Shown: one piece after another, positions 6,045 to 13,748 of the stretch | Layout: each line of letters begins with the position of its first letter | Numbering within the stretch: the first letter of the stretch is position 1 | From: Collinsella aerofaciens | Lineage (GTDB): Bacteria > Actinomycetota > Coriobacteriia > Coriobacteriales > Coriobacteriaceae | DNA: 17,103 nucleotides | Direction of reading: 5' to 3' | Assembly (NCBI GenBank): GCA_008668235.1 | Contig: RQCP01000050.1 | Location: forward strand, 1 to 17,103 | The notes under the pieces: generated by a model | The model's input: the letters and a program-made list of their open reading frames with translations, nothing else | The model's database searches: none | What the model was told of the DNA's origin: nothing | Made by a program: the position numbers and the translations under genes

Positions 6045-7379
6045 ATGGAAGGAAAGGCGATGCCCCAAGAAGAGAGTGTACTGCGCCTCGGTCGCGACGA
6101 GGCCCTCGAGGCGGCGAGGCTTTGGCAGGAGTGCGGCGACGCGCGCGAGTTCGCGTGCAGGGTGCTGGGCGGCGTGATGAACGCACTGATGGACTCCGAG
6201 GCCCAGCAGATGTGCGGCGCGAGCCGCAACGAGCGCAGCGACGGCAGGGAGAACAGCCGCAACGGCTACCGCCCCAGGTCGCTCAAGACCGCCGTGGGCG
6301 ACGTGGAGCTCGAGATACCCAAGCTCAGGCACGGCACCTACTACCCCGAGGGCATGCTCGCGCGATGGTCGCGCGTCGACACCTCGGTGGCCACCATCGT
6401 GCAGGAGATGTACGTGTGCGGCGTGTCCACCCGCAAGGTCGAGCGCGTGGCGTCCAAGCTGGGCATATCCTCGCTGTCGAGCTCGGAGGTCTCGAGCCTC
6501 TGCTCCGACCTCGACGCCGAGGTGGCGGAGTTCCGCCGCCGCGACCTTTCGGGCACGCCGTGCTGCTACCTGTGGCTCGACGCCACCTACATGAGCTGCA
6601 GGGTCGGCTCGTCGGTCGTCTCGCAGGGCGTCGTGACCGCGATCGGGCTGGGCGCCGACGGGCGCAAGCACTTCCTGGGCTGCGACGTGGTCGACACCGA
6701 GAGCGAGGACTCCTGGGCGGCATTCCTCGGCGGGCTGCGCGAGCGCGGGCTGGCCGGCGTTCGCCTCGTGGTCTTTGACAGCCACGCCGGGCTCGTGGCC
6801 GCCGTCTCGCGCCTGTTCCAGGGCTGCGCCTGGCAGCGCTGCGTGACGCACCTGCAGCGCAACCTCCAGAGCGCCTGCTCGGGCAGGCCCGAGGACTCCA
6901 AGGCGGCCGTCAGGGACCTCGTGCACGCCGCGGTCTACCAGGACGACCCCGACCTCGCGCGCTGCGTGTGGGCCGAGGCGGCGCCCTGGGTGGCGTCGGT
7001 GTCCGCCAGGGCCGGCGAGGTCTTCGAGCAGGCCGAGGACTCCGCGCTGGCGTTCACGGCCTTCCCCAGGGCGCACTGGGCCAAGCTCCGCACCAACAAC
7101 GTCCAGGAGCGCGCCAACCGCGAGATCAAGCGCCGCTACAGGGTCGTGCAGTCCTTCCCCTCGAGGGAGTCGATGCTGCGCCTGACGTGCGCGAGCCTCA
7201 TGGAGACCGAGGGGCAGTGGTCCCAGCAGCGCGTGTTCTCCGAGGCCTCGGCCGCTGAGGGCTTCGCCGAGCCCGCGGACAGGCCGGCCCCGACAGAGGG
7301 GAGGCGCCGCGCGCTCGGGCGGCGCGCCAGGGAGATAGTGGACGAGATAGTCGAGAAGCGCGGCCTCAAGAAGGAGTAA
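6045..7379 (+). CDS. IS256-family (Mutator-type) transposase
   Basis: A 444-residue DDE transposase that cuts and joins the ends of its own element. The catalytic acids can be placed at Asp179 (YLWLDATYM), Asp245 (LVVFDSHAGL) and Glu355 in NNVQERANREIKRR. WQRCVTHLQRN (263-273) is the family helix just after the second Asp. Other signatures are RNGYRPRSLKTAVGDVELEIPK and VSTRKVERV near residues 72-93 and 128-135. The frame is intact with no shift. ATG 6045 has AAGG 6 nt upstream; ATG 6060, behind a purine-rich GGAAGGAAAGG, is an equally good start and would give 439 residues. The gene uses AGG arginine codons often, unlike the neighbouring arg genes, which fits horizontal arrival. Confidence 0.96.
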   Translation: MEGKAMPQEESVLRLGRDEALEAARLWQECGDAREFACRVLGGVMNALMDSEAQQMCGASRNERSDGRENSRNGYRPRSLKTAVGDVELEIPKLRHGTYYPEGMLARWSRVDTSVATIVQEMYVCGVSTRKVERVASKLGISSLSSSEVSSLCSDLDAEVAEFRRRDLSGTPCCYLWLDATYMSCRVGSSVVSQGVVTAIGLGADGRKHFLGCDVVDTESEDSWAAFLGGLRERGLAGVRLVVFDSHAGLVAAVSRLFQGCAWQRCVTHLQRNLQSACSGRPEDSKAAVRDLVHAAVYQDDPDLARCVWAEAAPWVASVSARAGEVFEQAEDSALAFTAFPRAHWAKLRTNNVQERANREIKRRYRVVQSFPSRESMLRLTCASLMETEGQWSQQRVFSEASAAEGFAEPADRPAPTEGRRRALGRRAREIVDEIVEKRGLKKE

Positions 7380-7447
7380 CATCGGGGCTTGCAGCGACGG
7401 ACCTCAGGACACTCTTACACCACGTCTGCGCGCGCCACCGTCGAAAT

Positions 7448-7545
7448 GGCGATGAATGCACGATTTTGGTCCAACTGCTAGTCCTTATAATGGACATATG
7501 TTGCGGAACTTAAGCAAATACTATCTTTTTATATGTTGTAACCAC
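7448..7545. other. Interior of the interrupted repeat element, no gene seen
   Basis: This is the AT-rich sequence between the IS right end and the right inverted arm. It holds a perfect TATAAT (7486-7491) inside GTCC...GGAC, but no good -35 at 16-18 bp. A short open frame crossing it has no family likeness and probably is not translated. Confidence 0.4.
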
Positions 7546-7578
7546 GGTAGCAGTACTCATTTTTGTCATTTTTTGGCC
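7546..7578. repeat. Right 33-bp inverted end of the interrupted element
   Basis: Reverse-complement partner of 5850-5882 (28 of 33 identical). CAGTACTCAT and the T-run ending in GGCC are the best conserved parts. It abuts the tRNA-like remnant on its right. Confidence 0.65.
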
Positions 7579-7590
7579 ACGGCCTTTGTG

Positions 7591-7626
7591 ACAGACGTGC
7601 TGACGGGTTCGAATCCCTCTGCACTG
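7591..7626 (+). other. tRNA-like 3' fragment (T-arm remnant)
   Basis: GGGTTCGAATCCCTC (7605-7619) is a textbook T-arm core. The same 15 nt occur in inverted orientation inside the intact tRNA-Val at 7685-7699. Upstream, CAGACGTGCTG could be a variable-arm stem. No D-arm, anticodon arm or 5' acceptor strand can be found to the left, where the repeat element begins. The outer two pairs of the T-stem do not form. It may be the tail of a tRNA gene destroyed by the element, or a scar of integration at a tRNA 3' end. Confidence 0.4.
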
Positions 7627-7631
7627 GGCCC

Positions 7632-7665
7632 AAAAAGGAAAGGCCCCCATCGCTGGGAGCCTTTT
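7632..7665. terminator. Bidirectional terminator beside tRNA-Val
   Basis: AAAGGCCCCCA (7639-7649) and TGGGAGCCTTT (7654-7664) pair with one mismatch around the loop TCGC. On the minus strand it is followed by TTTCCTTTTT and ends the tRNA-Val transcript; on the plus strand TTTT follows the stem. Confidence 0.75.
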
Positions 7666-7673
7666 CAATCAAG

Positions 7674-7749
7674 TGGTGGGCGATGAGGGATTCGAACCCC
7701 CAGCCTTGTGCGTGTAAAGCACCTGCGCTAACCGTTGCGCCAATCGCCC
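7674..7749 (-). tRNA. tRNA-Val (anticodon UAC)
   Basis: On the minus strand the cloverleaf folds completely: acceptor GGGCGAT/ATCGCCC, D-arm GCGC-AACGGTTA-GCGC, anticodon stem GGTGC/GCACA with loop TTTACAC, five-base variable loop, T-arm GGGGG-TTCGAAT-CCCTC, discriminator A and encoded CCA (76 nt with CCA). Loop positions 34-36 read TAC, which decodes GUA and probably other valine codons. The only flaw is a G27-A43 mismatch at the top of the anticodon stem. The gene lies just after asnB on the same strand, with its own probable promoter and a strong terminator. Confidence 0.95.
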
Positions 7750-7759
7750 GCAGGGATTG

Positions 7760-7765
7760 AGTATA
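7760..7765 (-). promoter_or_regulatory. Probable -10 box of tRNA-Val
   Basis: TATACT on the minus strand ends 10 bp before the tRNA 5' end. A weak -35-like GTGAAC lies 16 bp further upstream. The box overlaps a TAGCGG/CCGCTA hairpin (7764-7769 with 7787-7792) in the asnB-tRNA gap. Confidence 0.45.
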
Positions 7766-7806
7766 GCGGAAACCCTATGCTGTTCACCGCTAATTCATAA
7801 CGAAAC

Positions 7807-9675
7807 TTACGCGGCGACTTCGGCATCCTTGTCCTCGTCGATAAAGAAGCGCTTGTACCAGATGAGGAACGTCAGCGTGGTATAGATCTTGCGCTGGTTG
7901 AGCGCGCGACCCTCAAAGTGATCGTCGAGCAGTTTCATGAGCGCATCGGTGTCAAAGAAATCGGCAGCCCACGGTGCGGTGAAGTATTCCTTGACGTAGT
8001 CGTAGTACTTTTGCTCGCGCAGCCAGAACTTGACCGGTACGGGGAAGCCCACCTTCTTGCGCGTTGCCCACTCGTCGGGCAGTGTGCGGTTGGCAGCGTG
8101 ACGCAGAACGAGCTTGCAGCCTTCTTCGTTAACACGGTAGTTGGCTGGAATGTGCTCGGCGAATTCCATGACCTTCTTGTCCAGGAACGGAACGCGGAGC
8201 TCCAGAGAATGCGCCATGCACATCTTGTCGGCCTTGAGCAGAATGTCGCCCGGTAGCCACATGTTCATATCCAGATACTGTTTCTTGGAAAGCTCGCAGC
8301 AGTTGGGAACCTGCTTGTAGTACTTGGCGCACATCTCGGTGGCGTTCTTGCCAGTGTCATAAGCGGGCTTGAGCACCTCGTCGACCTCGGAGGGATCGAA
8401 CACCTTTGCCTGACCCACATACCAGCGCTCGGGAACTTCGGCGCACTTGGTCAGGAAGTTGTGACCCTTAAAGTAGGGGAGATGCTGAACGAGCGAGCCC
8501 AGGGCGCGACGTACGCCGAGCGGCATGCGCTTCTTAAAGGAGCGCATCTCGGGGGTGTCCTCGTACCACTCATAGCCGGCAAACAGCTCGTCGGCACCCT
8601 CGCCCGAAAGGACGACGGTGACCTCCTTGGAAGCCATCTGCGCCAGATAGTACAGCGGCACGCTGGAGAGGTTCGATTGCGGCTCGTCCATGTGGTACTG
8701 GATATCGGGCAGTGCATCGAAGAACTCGTCGGCGGTAATCATCTTGCGCACGTTCTTGATGCCCAGCTTGTCTGAAAGCTCGGCAGCGTAGTTGGTCTCG
8801 TTGAAGTTCTTGTAATCAAAGCCAACAGAATACGTGGTGTCGGGCATGAGGCAGGCGGCAATGTAGCTGGAGTCCACGCCGCCAGAAAGGAACGAGCCCA
8901 CCTTAACATCGGCGATTCGGTGCGCAGCGACGCTTTCGTGCACGACCTTGTCGCACTCGTCCACGTACTCTTCGAAGGTCTTGGAGTTGTCGTCGGTGAA
9001 GTCACAGCTCCAGTAACGCTTGATGTCCATGGTGTTGGTCGTCAGGTCATACGTAAAGCAATGCGCCGGGGCAAGCTTGAACACGCCCTTAAAGAAGGTC
9101 TCCTCCGTGGCGGGGAATTGCAGCGTCAGGTAGGGGCGCAGCGCGTCGTGGTTGACGGCCTTCTCAAACTTGGGATGGTCCAGGAAGCTCTTGATCTCGG
9201 AGCCAAACAGCAGCGAGCCATCGGATGCCTGGTAGTAATAGAACGGCTTGATACCAAAGATGTCGCGAGCGCCAAAGAGTTTGTTCTTGTTCTGGTCGTG
9301 AATCACGAACGCGTACATGCCGCGCAGGCGGTTGACCAGGTCCTCGCCCCACTCCTCGTAACCGTGTACCAGGACCTCGGTATCAGCGTTGCAGTGGAAG
9401 GCGTATCCGGCTGCCTCCAGCTCGGCGCGAAGCTCCTGGAAGTTGTAGATCTCTCCGTTGAAGACAATCGTGACCTTGCCGTCGTCGCTCGACATGGGCT
9501 GAGCTCCAGCTTCGGAAAGATCAAGAATCGAAAGACGACGGAAGCCAAGGGCAACGTTGTCGACGATATGCTGGCCGCCCATATCGGGACCACGGTGGAT
9601 GATACGATTCATCATGGCCGTGAGAACCAACTCACTCTGTTCATCTGTACCGGTAAAACCGACAAAACCGCACAT
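7807..9675 (-). CDS. asnB: Asparagine synthetase, glutamine-hydrolysing
   Basis: AsnB makes asparagine from aspartate, ATP and glutamine. The class-II glutaminase domain starts with the essential Cys2 (MCGFVGF), which fixes the start at 9675; the frame stays open upstream but would bury that Cys. AAAGGA lies 6 nt before this ATG. HRGPDMGG (27-34), FNGEIYN (72-78) and ADTEVLVHGYEEWG (97-110) complete the glutaminase site. The synthetase domain has SGGVDSS (264-270) as pyrophosphate loop and SGEGADELFAGY (357-368), then RVPFLDKKVMEFAEHIP and KVGFPVPVKFWLRE. At 622 residues it matches the long Bacillus-type AsnB/AsnO rather than the 554-residue E. coli form. It stands alone between a terminator upstream and tRNA-Val downstream. 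Relatives that amidate cell-wall or secondary-metabolite substrates exist, so asparagine as product is likely, not certain. Confidence 0.93.
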   Translation of the reverse strand: MCGFVGFTGTDEQSELVLTAMMNRIIHRGPDMGGQHIVDNVALGFRRLSILDLSEAGAQPMSSDDGKVTIVFNGEIYNFQELRAELEAAGYAFHCNADTEVLVHGYEEWGEDLVNRLRGMYAFVIHDQNKNKLFGARDIFGIKPFYYYQASDGSLLFGSEIKSFLDHPKFEKAVNHDALRPYLTLQFPATEETFFKGVFKLAPAHCFTYDLTTNTMDIKRYWSCDFTDDNSKTFEEYVDECDKVVHESVAAHRIADVKVGSFLSGGVDSSYIAACLMPDTTYSVGFDYKNFNETNYAAELSDKLGIKNVRKMITADEFFDALPDIQYHMDEPQSNLSSVPLYYLAQMASKEVTVVLSGEGADELFAGYEWYEDTPEMRSFKKRMPLGVRRALGSLVQHLPYFKGHNFLTKCAEVPERWYVGQAKVFDPSEVDEVLKPAYDTGKNATEMCAKYYKQVPNCCELSKKQYLDMNMWLPGDILLKADKMCMAHSLELRVPFLDKKVMEFAEHIPANYRVNEEGCKLVLRHAANRTLPDEWATRKKVGFPVPVKFWLREQKYYDYVKEYFTAPWAADFFDTDALMKLLDDHFEGRALNQRKIYTTLTFLIWYKRFFIDEDKDAEVAA

Positions 9676-9681
9676 GCAAGA

Positions 9682-9728
9682 TCCTTTCTGCTGACGGCTC
9701 AGGTGTACTGCCGCAAGGATTGCGGCAG
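9682..9728 (-). promoter_or_regulatory. asnB leader hairpin with possible anti-Shine-Dalgarno
   Basis: In the asnB leader, CTGCCGCAA and TTGCGGCAG form a perfect 9-bp stem with a 3-nt loop (9708-9728). The apex reads AUCCUU in RNA, complementary to AAGGAU of the asnB ribosome-binding site about 30 nt downstream. The leader could switch between the local hairpin and a form that covers the ribosome site. This is inferred from complementarity only; no known riboswitch class is recognised. Confidence 0.35.
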
Positions 9729-9800
9729 CTGATGTCAAATTATCTTTACTATCATGCCAATCTTTTGTTTCGTGATAGGGCATAAGCGCCGAGCGAACCG

Positions 9801-9844
9801 AAAAAACCACGGCCCGATCTTCAGACGAAGCGGCGGGCCGTGGT
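9801..9844 (-). terminator. Terminator after the fused ABC importer gene
   Basis: ACCACGGCCCG and CGGGCCGTGGT (9806-9816 with 9834-9844) pair perfectly over 11 bp, followed on the minus strand by a run of six T. It lies 22 bp after the stop codon of the transporter gene and separates it from asnB. Confidence 0.9.
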
Positions 9845-9866
9845 TGCGAACGCTATGTATGGGCGG

Positions 9867-11915
9867 TTAGCGCTTGCTGCGCTCGGCGAGACGGTGCTCC
9901 ACCTTGGTGACGGCGTGGATGAGCGGAATCGTCACGACCAGATAGTAAAGTGCGGCGCAAATGTAGGGCGTAATGTTGCCCGTGGTGGCCGTGAGGTTTT
10001 TGGAGAACAGCATGAGCTCCATGACGCCAACGCTCGAAAGCAGCGACGTGTCCTTGTACAGCATAACGAATTCGCTGGTCATAGTTGGTATAACGCAACG
10101 TACGGCCTGCGGGATCACGATGCGCGACATAACTTGGGACCAAGTCATGCCAAGCGAATAGGCGGCTTCCGCTTGACCAGGCGGTACGCTCTCGATGCCG
10201 GCACGGAAAATCTCGGCAAGATAGGCCGAGCAGTTGATGGCGAGCACGCCAACGCCGAGCGGCAGATTGGGCACGTTGAGACCGATCATAGGGAACCCAA
10301 AGAACGCAATGTAGATCTGCAGGAAGAGCGGGGTTCCGCGCAGGACGTTGATGTATGTCACGGCGATGCCGCGCAGCATACGACTATGACTGATTTTCAT
10401 AAAGGCAAACAGCAAGCCGATGGGGATGGCGAGCGGAAAGCCGATGGCGGTCACGGCAAGTGCTATGCCCCAGCCCTTAAAGAGCGAGGCGATTGAGGTG
10501 ACGATTATCTGCGGCTTGCAGAACATGCCCAAAAACGGGTTGGAGTTCCACGCGGCAACCCAAGGCTGGGCATCGAGCCAGGTGACGATTTCTTGCACCA
10601 TGGTGCTCTCCGAGACGCTGATGGTGGGGCTCTCGGGAAGATCTCGCTTGTCGCCATCGGCGACATAGCTGCCGGTGACGGCATAGGCACCCGCGTTGCT
10701 CGGGAATACGACGTCGGGGACGACAACGCGAATCTGTGAGCCGGCAGCGACGGGATCGGCGAACTTGATGACGAGCTTTGAGCCGTCCAGCGAGCACGAT
10801 GCCTTGACGCCCGCCTGGTTCAGTCCGTCGAGCAGCGTGACCTTAACATCGGTGCTCTCAAACGATCCGCCCTCGGGCAGCTCAAGCTCAATTTGCGAAA
10901 CGTCGCCCTCGTCGCTACCCGTTGTCGCTTCCCAGGTCAGGCGGGTTGCGATGCCGCCGAGCACGCCGTTGCCGCTGTCTTCGTTTGACTTGGCGGTCGC
11001 CGAGGTGACGGCGAGTGAAGCGCCCGTCGCGTCGTCTGAGCTCGAGGCATCCTTGTTATCGGACCCGCTCGTGGGTGCCATGCCAAACCACTTCTCGTAC
11101 AGTTTGTCATAGGCGCCGGAGCTCTTGATCTTGGCAAGGGCATCGTTGATGGCTTGTGTCAGCTCGGGGTTGTCTTTAGAGACGGCAATGCCAAACTGCT
11201 CGCCCGTCGGAACCTCTTTGATGATCTCCATACCGGTAAAGGAGTTCGAAACCATCCACTGCTCAACGGGCAGATCGCATACGACCGCCTGACACTGACC
11301 ACTCATGACGGCGGTGAAGGCTGCCGTCCAGTCGTCAAAGTTGACGGTGGTTGCCTGCGGCAGGTTCTCGATTGCCCACTCCTCGGACGTGGTGCCCGAC
11401 TGCACGGCAATTTTGACGCCCGGTGCGTTGAGGCTATCGACCGTGTCGTATCCAGTGTTCTTTGCAACTGCGACGCCCTGGTTGGAGTCGATATAGGGGT
11501 CGGTGAAGTCGACCTCTTCCTTGCGCTCGTCGGTAATCGTGATGTTACATGCGCCGACATCGGTCTTTACGCCCTGCTTGACCATGGGGATAATGCCGTC
11601 GAACTTTTGTGCCGGCAAGTAGTTGAGCTCCAGACCGAGCTCGTCTGCGATCATGCCCATGAGTTCATAGGTAAAGCCTTGATCTTTGCCGGAATCGTTG
11701 ACGTATTCAAACGGGGGTGTGGCCAAGTCACTTGCGACGGTGAGCTTGCCATTCTCGACGAGTGTGTAGGTGCTCGAGGCGTTCTGGGAGGACGAACAGC
11801 CGCTCGCGCCGATGATGGTGGCAAGGGCCACAACGACCGTCGCGAAGGCGCAGACGATGTGCCGGGTCAACTGGACATGTGCCGAGTGGTGGCGACGTTC
11901 GAAATGTCGTTTCAT
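9867..11915 (-). CDS. Fused amino-acid-binding lipoprotein and ABC permease
   Basis: A 682-residue single-chain importer component. Residues 20-40 are a lipoprotein signal ending in IGASGC (Cys40 anchored). About 48-280 is a family-3 amino-acid-binding domain (LTVASDLATPPFEYV, GFTYELMGMIADELG, ITDERKEEVDFTDPY, KIAVQSGTTSEEWA, YDKLYEKWFG). A Ser/Asp-rich linker (281-316) leads to a beta-rich domain (about 318-436) I do not recognise. About 465-682 is a HisM/GlnP-type permease with RGTPLFLQIYIAFFG and the ATPase-docking EAA loop (582-603, EAAYSLG to IPQA). The start at 11915 is set by AAAGGA 6 nt before ATG; upstream ATGs lack one. No ATPase gene is adjacent: a terminator follows and the upstream neighbour is divergent, so it must share a GlnQ-type ATPase made elsewhere. 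Substrate is probably glutamine or another polar amino acid; asnB next door is suggestive only. Confidence 0.9.
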   Translation of the reverse strand: MKRHFERRHHSAHVQLTRHIVCAFATVVVALATIIGASGCSSSQNASSTYTLVENGKLTVASDLATPPFEYVNDSGKDQGFTYELMGMIADELGLELNYLPAQKFDGIIPMVKQGVKTDVGACNITITDERKEEVDFTDPYIDSNQGVAVAKNTGYDTVDSLNAPGVKIAVQSGTTSEEWAIENLPQATTVNFDDWTAAFTAVMSGQCQAVVCDLPVEQWMVSNSFTGMEIIKEVPTGEQFGIAVSKDNPELTQAINDALAKIKSSGAYDKLYEKWFGMAPTSGSDNKDASSSDDATGASLAVTSATAKSNEDSGNGVLGGIATRLTWEATTGSDEGDVSQIELELPEGGSFESTDVKVTLLDGLNQAGVKASCSLDGSKLVIKFADPVAAGSQIRVVVPDVVFPSNAGAYAVTGSYVADGDKRDLPESPTISVSESTMVQEIVTWLDAQPWVAAWNSNPFLGMFCKPQIIVTSIASLFKGWGIALAVTAIGFPLAIPIGLLFAFMKISHSRMLRGIAVTYINVLRGTPLFLQIYIAFFGFPMIGLNVPNLPLGVGVLAINCSAYLAEIFRAGIESVPPGQAEAAYSLGMTWSQVMSRIVIPQAVRCVIPTMTSEFVMLYKDTSLLSSVGVMELMLFSKNLTATTGNITPYICAALYYLVVTIPLIHAVTKVEHRLAERSKR

Positions 11916-12199
11916 CTGGAATCCTTTGCTTGGGCATGATGGGTCGGCATTGTGGGTCAATGAGGCACATCAAGACATTTGGATAAAGAATAGCACCCAG
12001 ATTTCCTTGTTTTTACGCGGGGTGAACACGGTTGCCATTTATTAACCCACGGCACAGTCCATGCAATTTTTTAGAAGGCTGCAGTGCGCGCAGGGTCGGG
12101 TGGCATATTAGGATGGTTGATAATACAGAATGTTTCATCGTTTCTGCCGCGGGACGTCTTTTGCCCTTTAAGGCTGAATTTAGCGAGAGAGGTTTTTGT
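11916..12199. promoter_or_regulatory. Divergent promoter region, no gene seen
   Basis: These 284 bases separate the minus-strand transporter from the plus-strand MurE-like gene and must hold both promoters. It is AT-richer than its surroundings. I see no perfect -35/-10 pair, no strong palindrome and no coding likeness, although one frame is open from 12032 into the MurE gene. Confidence 0.4.
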
Positions 12200-13717
12200 A
12201 TGTCGAGTCCGACACAAGAGAAGCTAACTCTGATGCGCTATATAGAGTTGCTCGAGGAAGATGACCTTGTTGTTTCCAGACCGAGCGCTTCGTACGACCA
12301 GCGCATTGAGTTTGCAACTGATGACTCGCGCCAGGTGCGTCCGGGCACGTTGTTCGTCTGCAAGGGCCGTGCGTTTAAGTGCGAGTACCTGCTTTCGGCA
12401 ATCGCTGATGGCGCCGTGGCCTACGTTTCCGAGGTCGATTACGATGTTGATCTTCCCGCGGTGATTGTGAGTGATATTCGTCGCACGCTCGCCGTGGTGG
12501 CAGATGTCTTTTATGGGCACCCGTCGGGTAAGGTGAAGGTCTGCGCCTTTACAGGCACCAAGGGCAAGTCGACCTGCAGCTTTTATCTGCGCGGCATTCT
12601 CGCCAACGAGGCCAAGCTTACGGGTTGTCATCGACCCGCTCTTAATACGGGCATTGAGTTCGACGACGGCATCGAGGCGGGCCCTTCCAAGCTGACGACC
12701 CCCGAATCCTTCCTGCTGCAGTCTCGTATCGCACATGCTGCGGAGGCGGGTGCCCCGTGGCTGGTTATGGAGGCATCGAGCCAGGGCCTCAAATACGAGC
12801 GCACGGGCAAGATCGCCTTTGAAGTCGGCGCCTTTACCAATATCGGCGAGGATCACATTTCGCCGATTGAGCATCCGACGCACGAGGATTACTTTGCCAG
12901 CAAGCTCAAAATCTTCGCGCAGAGCCGTTTTGCCGTGGTCAATCTAGATATGGATAAGGTCGATCGCGTGCTCGAGGCGGCGTCTCGTTGCGAACGTACG
13001 GTGACGTTCTCCCTGACCGACGAGCGTGCCGACGTGTTTGCGCTGGCGATTCGTAATGGCGACTGCGGCGTGGTGGCAACGGTGCGCACGCCCCGCTTTA
13101 CGCGCGACATTGTGATTCCCACGCCGGTTAAGTTCAATGTGTCCAACGCGCTTGCCGCTATTGCCTGCGCCGAGGCCCTGGGCATTTCCGAAGAGGGTAT
13201 CGTCCATGGCTTTGAGGGCGTCTTCGTTCCCGGTCGCATGGAGCTCTATCCGTCCGTATCGGGCAAAATCCTGGGCGTCGTCGATTTTGCACATAACGGC
13301 ATGAGCCTCGAGACACTCCTGCGTGACCTGCGCGAGAACTATCCCGAGCGCGAGCTGGCGGTTGTATTTGGCGCTACGGGCGGTAAGGGTGTCGATCGAC
13401 GCACCACGATGGGCATCGCCGCTGGCAAGTATGCCGACCGAATCGTGATTACCGAGGATGACCCCGGTCCCGAGGATGTCGAGGATATTTGCGCCGAGAT
13501 CGCGCGCAACGTTCAAGCGCAGGGAAATAATAACTGGCAAATCGTGACTGATCGCGTCGCCGCTATCGAGACTGCCGTGCGCGAAACCGTCCGTCCTGCC
13601 GTGGTCATCGTGACCGGTAAGGGCGAGGAGGAGCGTATGCTGCGCAAGAACGGACCCGAGCCTTGTGAGCGCGACGGCTCGATTCTCAAGCGCACCCTTG
13701 CGGCGTACGACGCCTAG
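12200..13717 (+). CDS. murE: MurE-type Mur ligase (UDP-MurNAc-tripeptide synthetase family)
   Basis: Adds the third amino acid to UDP-MurNAc-L-Ala-D-Glu in the cytoplasm, at the cost of ATP. Domain order fits MurE: N-terminal UDP-binding part (about 30-105, TDDSRQVRPGTLFVCKG region), P-loop TGTKGKST (118-125), TTPE (166-169), MEASSQGL (190-197), FTNIGEDH (212-219), the carbamylated-Lys site at about Lys235 (YFASKLKIF), FVPGRMELY (342-350) and a C-terminal domain with GATGGKGVDRR and VTGKGEEERM. The specificity loop reads DDPG (420-423) instead of the DNPR of diaminopimelate-adding enzymes, and MEVSSHAL is altered to MEASSQGL. So the substrate is probably lysine, ornithine or another amino acid. 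ATG 12200 follows GAGAGG with 7-nt spacing; 505 residues. First gene of a probable five-gene operon. It could also be a second, specialised MurE paralogue. Confidence 0.85.
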   Translation: MSSPTQEKLTLMRYIELLEEDDLVVSRPSASYDQRIEFATDDSRQVRPGTLFVCKGRAFKCEYLLSAIADGAVAYVSEVDYDVDLPAVIVSDIRRTLAVVADVFYGHPSGKVKVCAFTGTKGKSTCSFYLRGILANEAKLTGCHRPALNTGIEFDDGIEAGPSKLTTPESFLLQSRIAHAAEAGAPWLVMEASSQGLKYERTGKIAFEVGAFTNIGEDHISPIEHPTHEDYFASKLKIFAQSRFAVVNLDMDKVDRVLEAASRCERTVTFSLTDERADVFALAIRNGDCGVVATVRTPRFTRDIVIPTPVKFNVSNALAAIACAEALGISEEGIVHGFEGVFVPGRMELYPSVSGKILGVVDFAHNGMSLETLLRDLRENYPERELAVVFGATGGKGVDRRTTMGIAAGKYADRIVITEDDPGPEDVEDICAEIARNVQAQGNNNWQIVTDRVAAIETAVRETVRPAVVIVTGKGEEERMLRKNGPEPCERDGSILKRTLAAYDA

Positions 13718-13748
13718 ACCAAGCCCCTTCTACGTAAATGGAGTGACC

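Larger units (their letters stand above)
5934..7439 (+). mobile_element. Complete IS256-family insertion sequence, 1506 bp
   Basis: The element has 28-bp imperfect terminal inverted repeats, 5934-5961 and 7412-7439 (23 of 28 identical). Both end inward in GTGGTGTAAGAG, close to the TGTGTAAAAG inner end known from IS256. It starts with GG and ends with CC, and is flanked by a perfect 8-bp direct repeat GTCGAAAT (5926-5933 and 7440-7447). One intact transposase gene fills it. It lies between the argD terminator and a tRNA region, inside an older inverted-repeat element, and disrupts no housekeeping gene. All features required for movement appear intact. Confidence 0.95.

Noticed and set aside
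5910..7382. Long minus-strand open frame across the insertion sequence
   Set aside because: Opposite the intact transposase and crossing the IS boundary; repetitive Arg/Ala/Gly/Leu composition.
7551..7626. A complete plus-strand tRNA using CAGTACT (7551-7557) as 5' acceptor
   Set aside because: Only five of seven acceptor pairs form, and no D-arm or anticodon arm can be folded; the 5' part belongs to the inverted repeat.
7456..7760. Short plus-strand open frames over the repeat and tRNA region
   Set aside because: They translate repeat, terminator and tRNA sequence; no ribosome sites or homology.
9676..9810. N-terminal extension of asnB by 45 residues
   Set aside because: It would place the catalytic Cys away from the N-terminus, and the good ribosome site is before the ATG at 9675.
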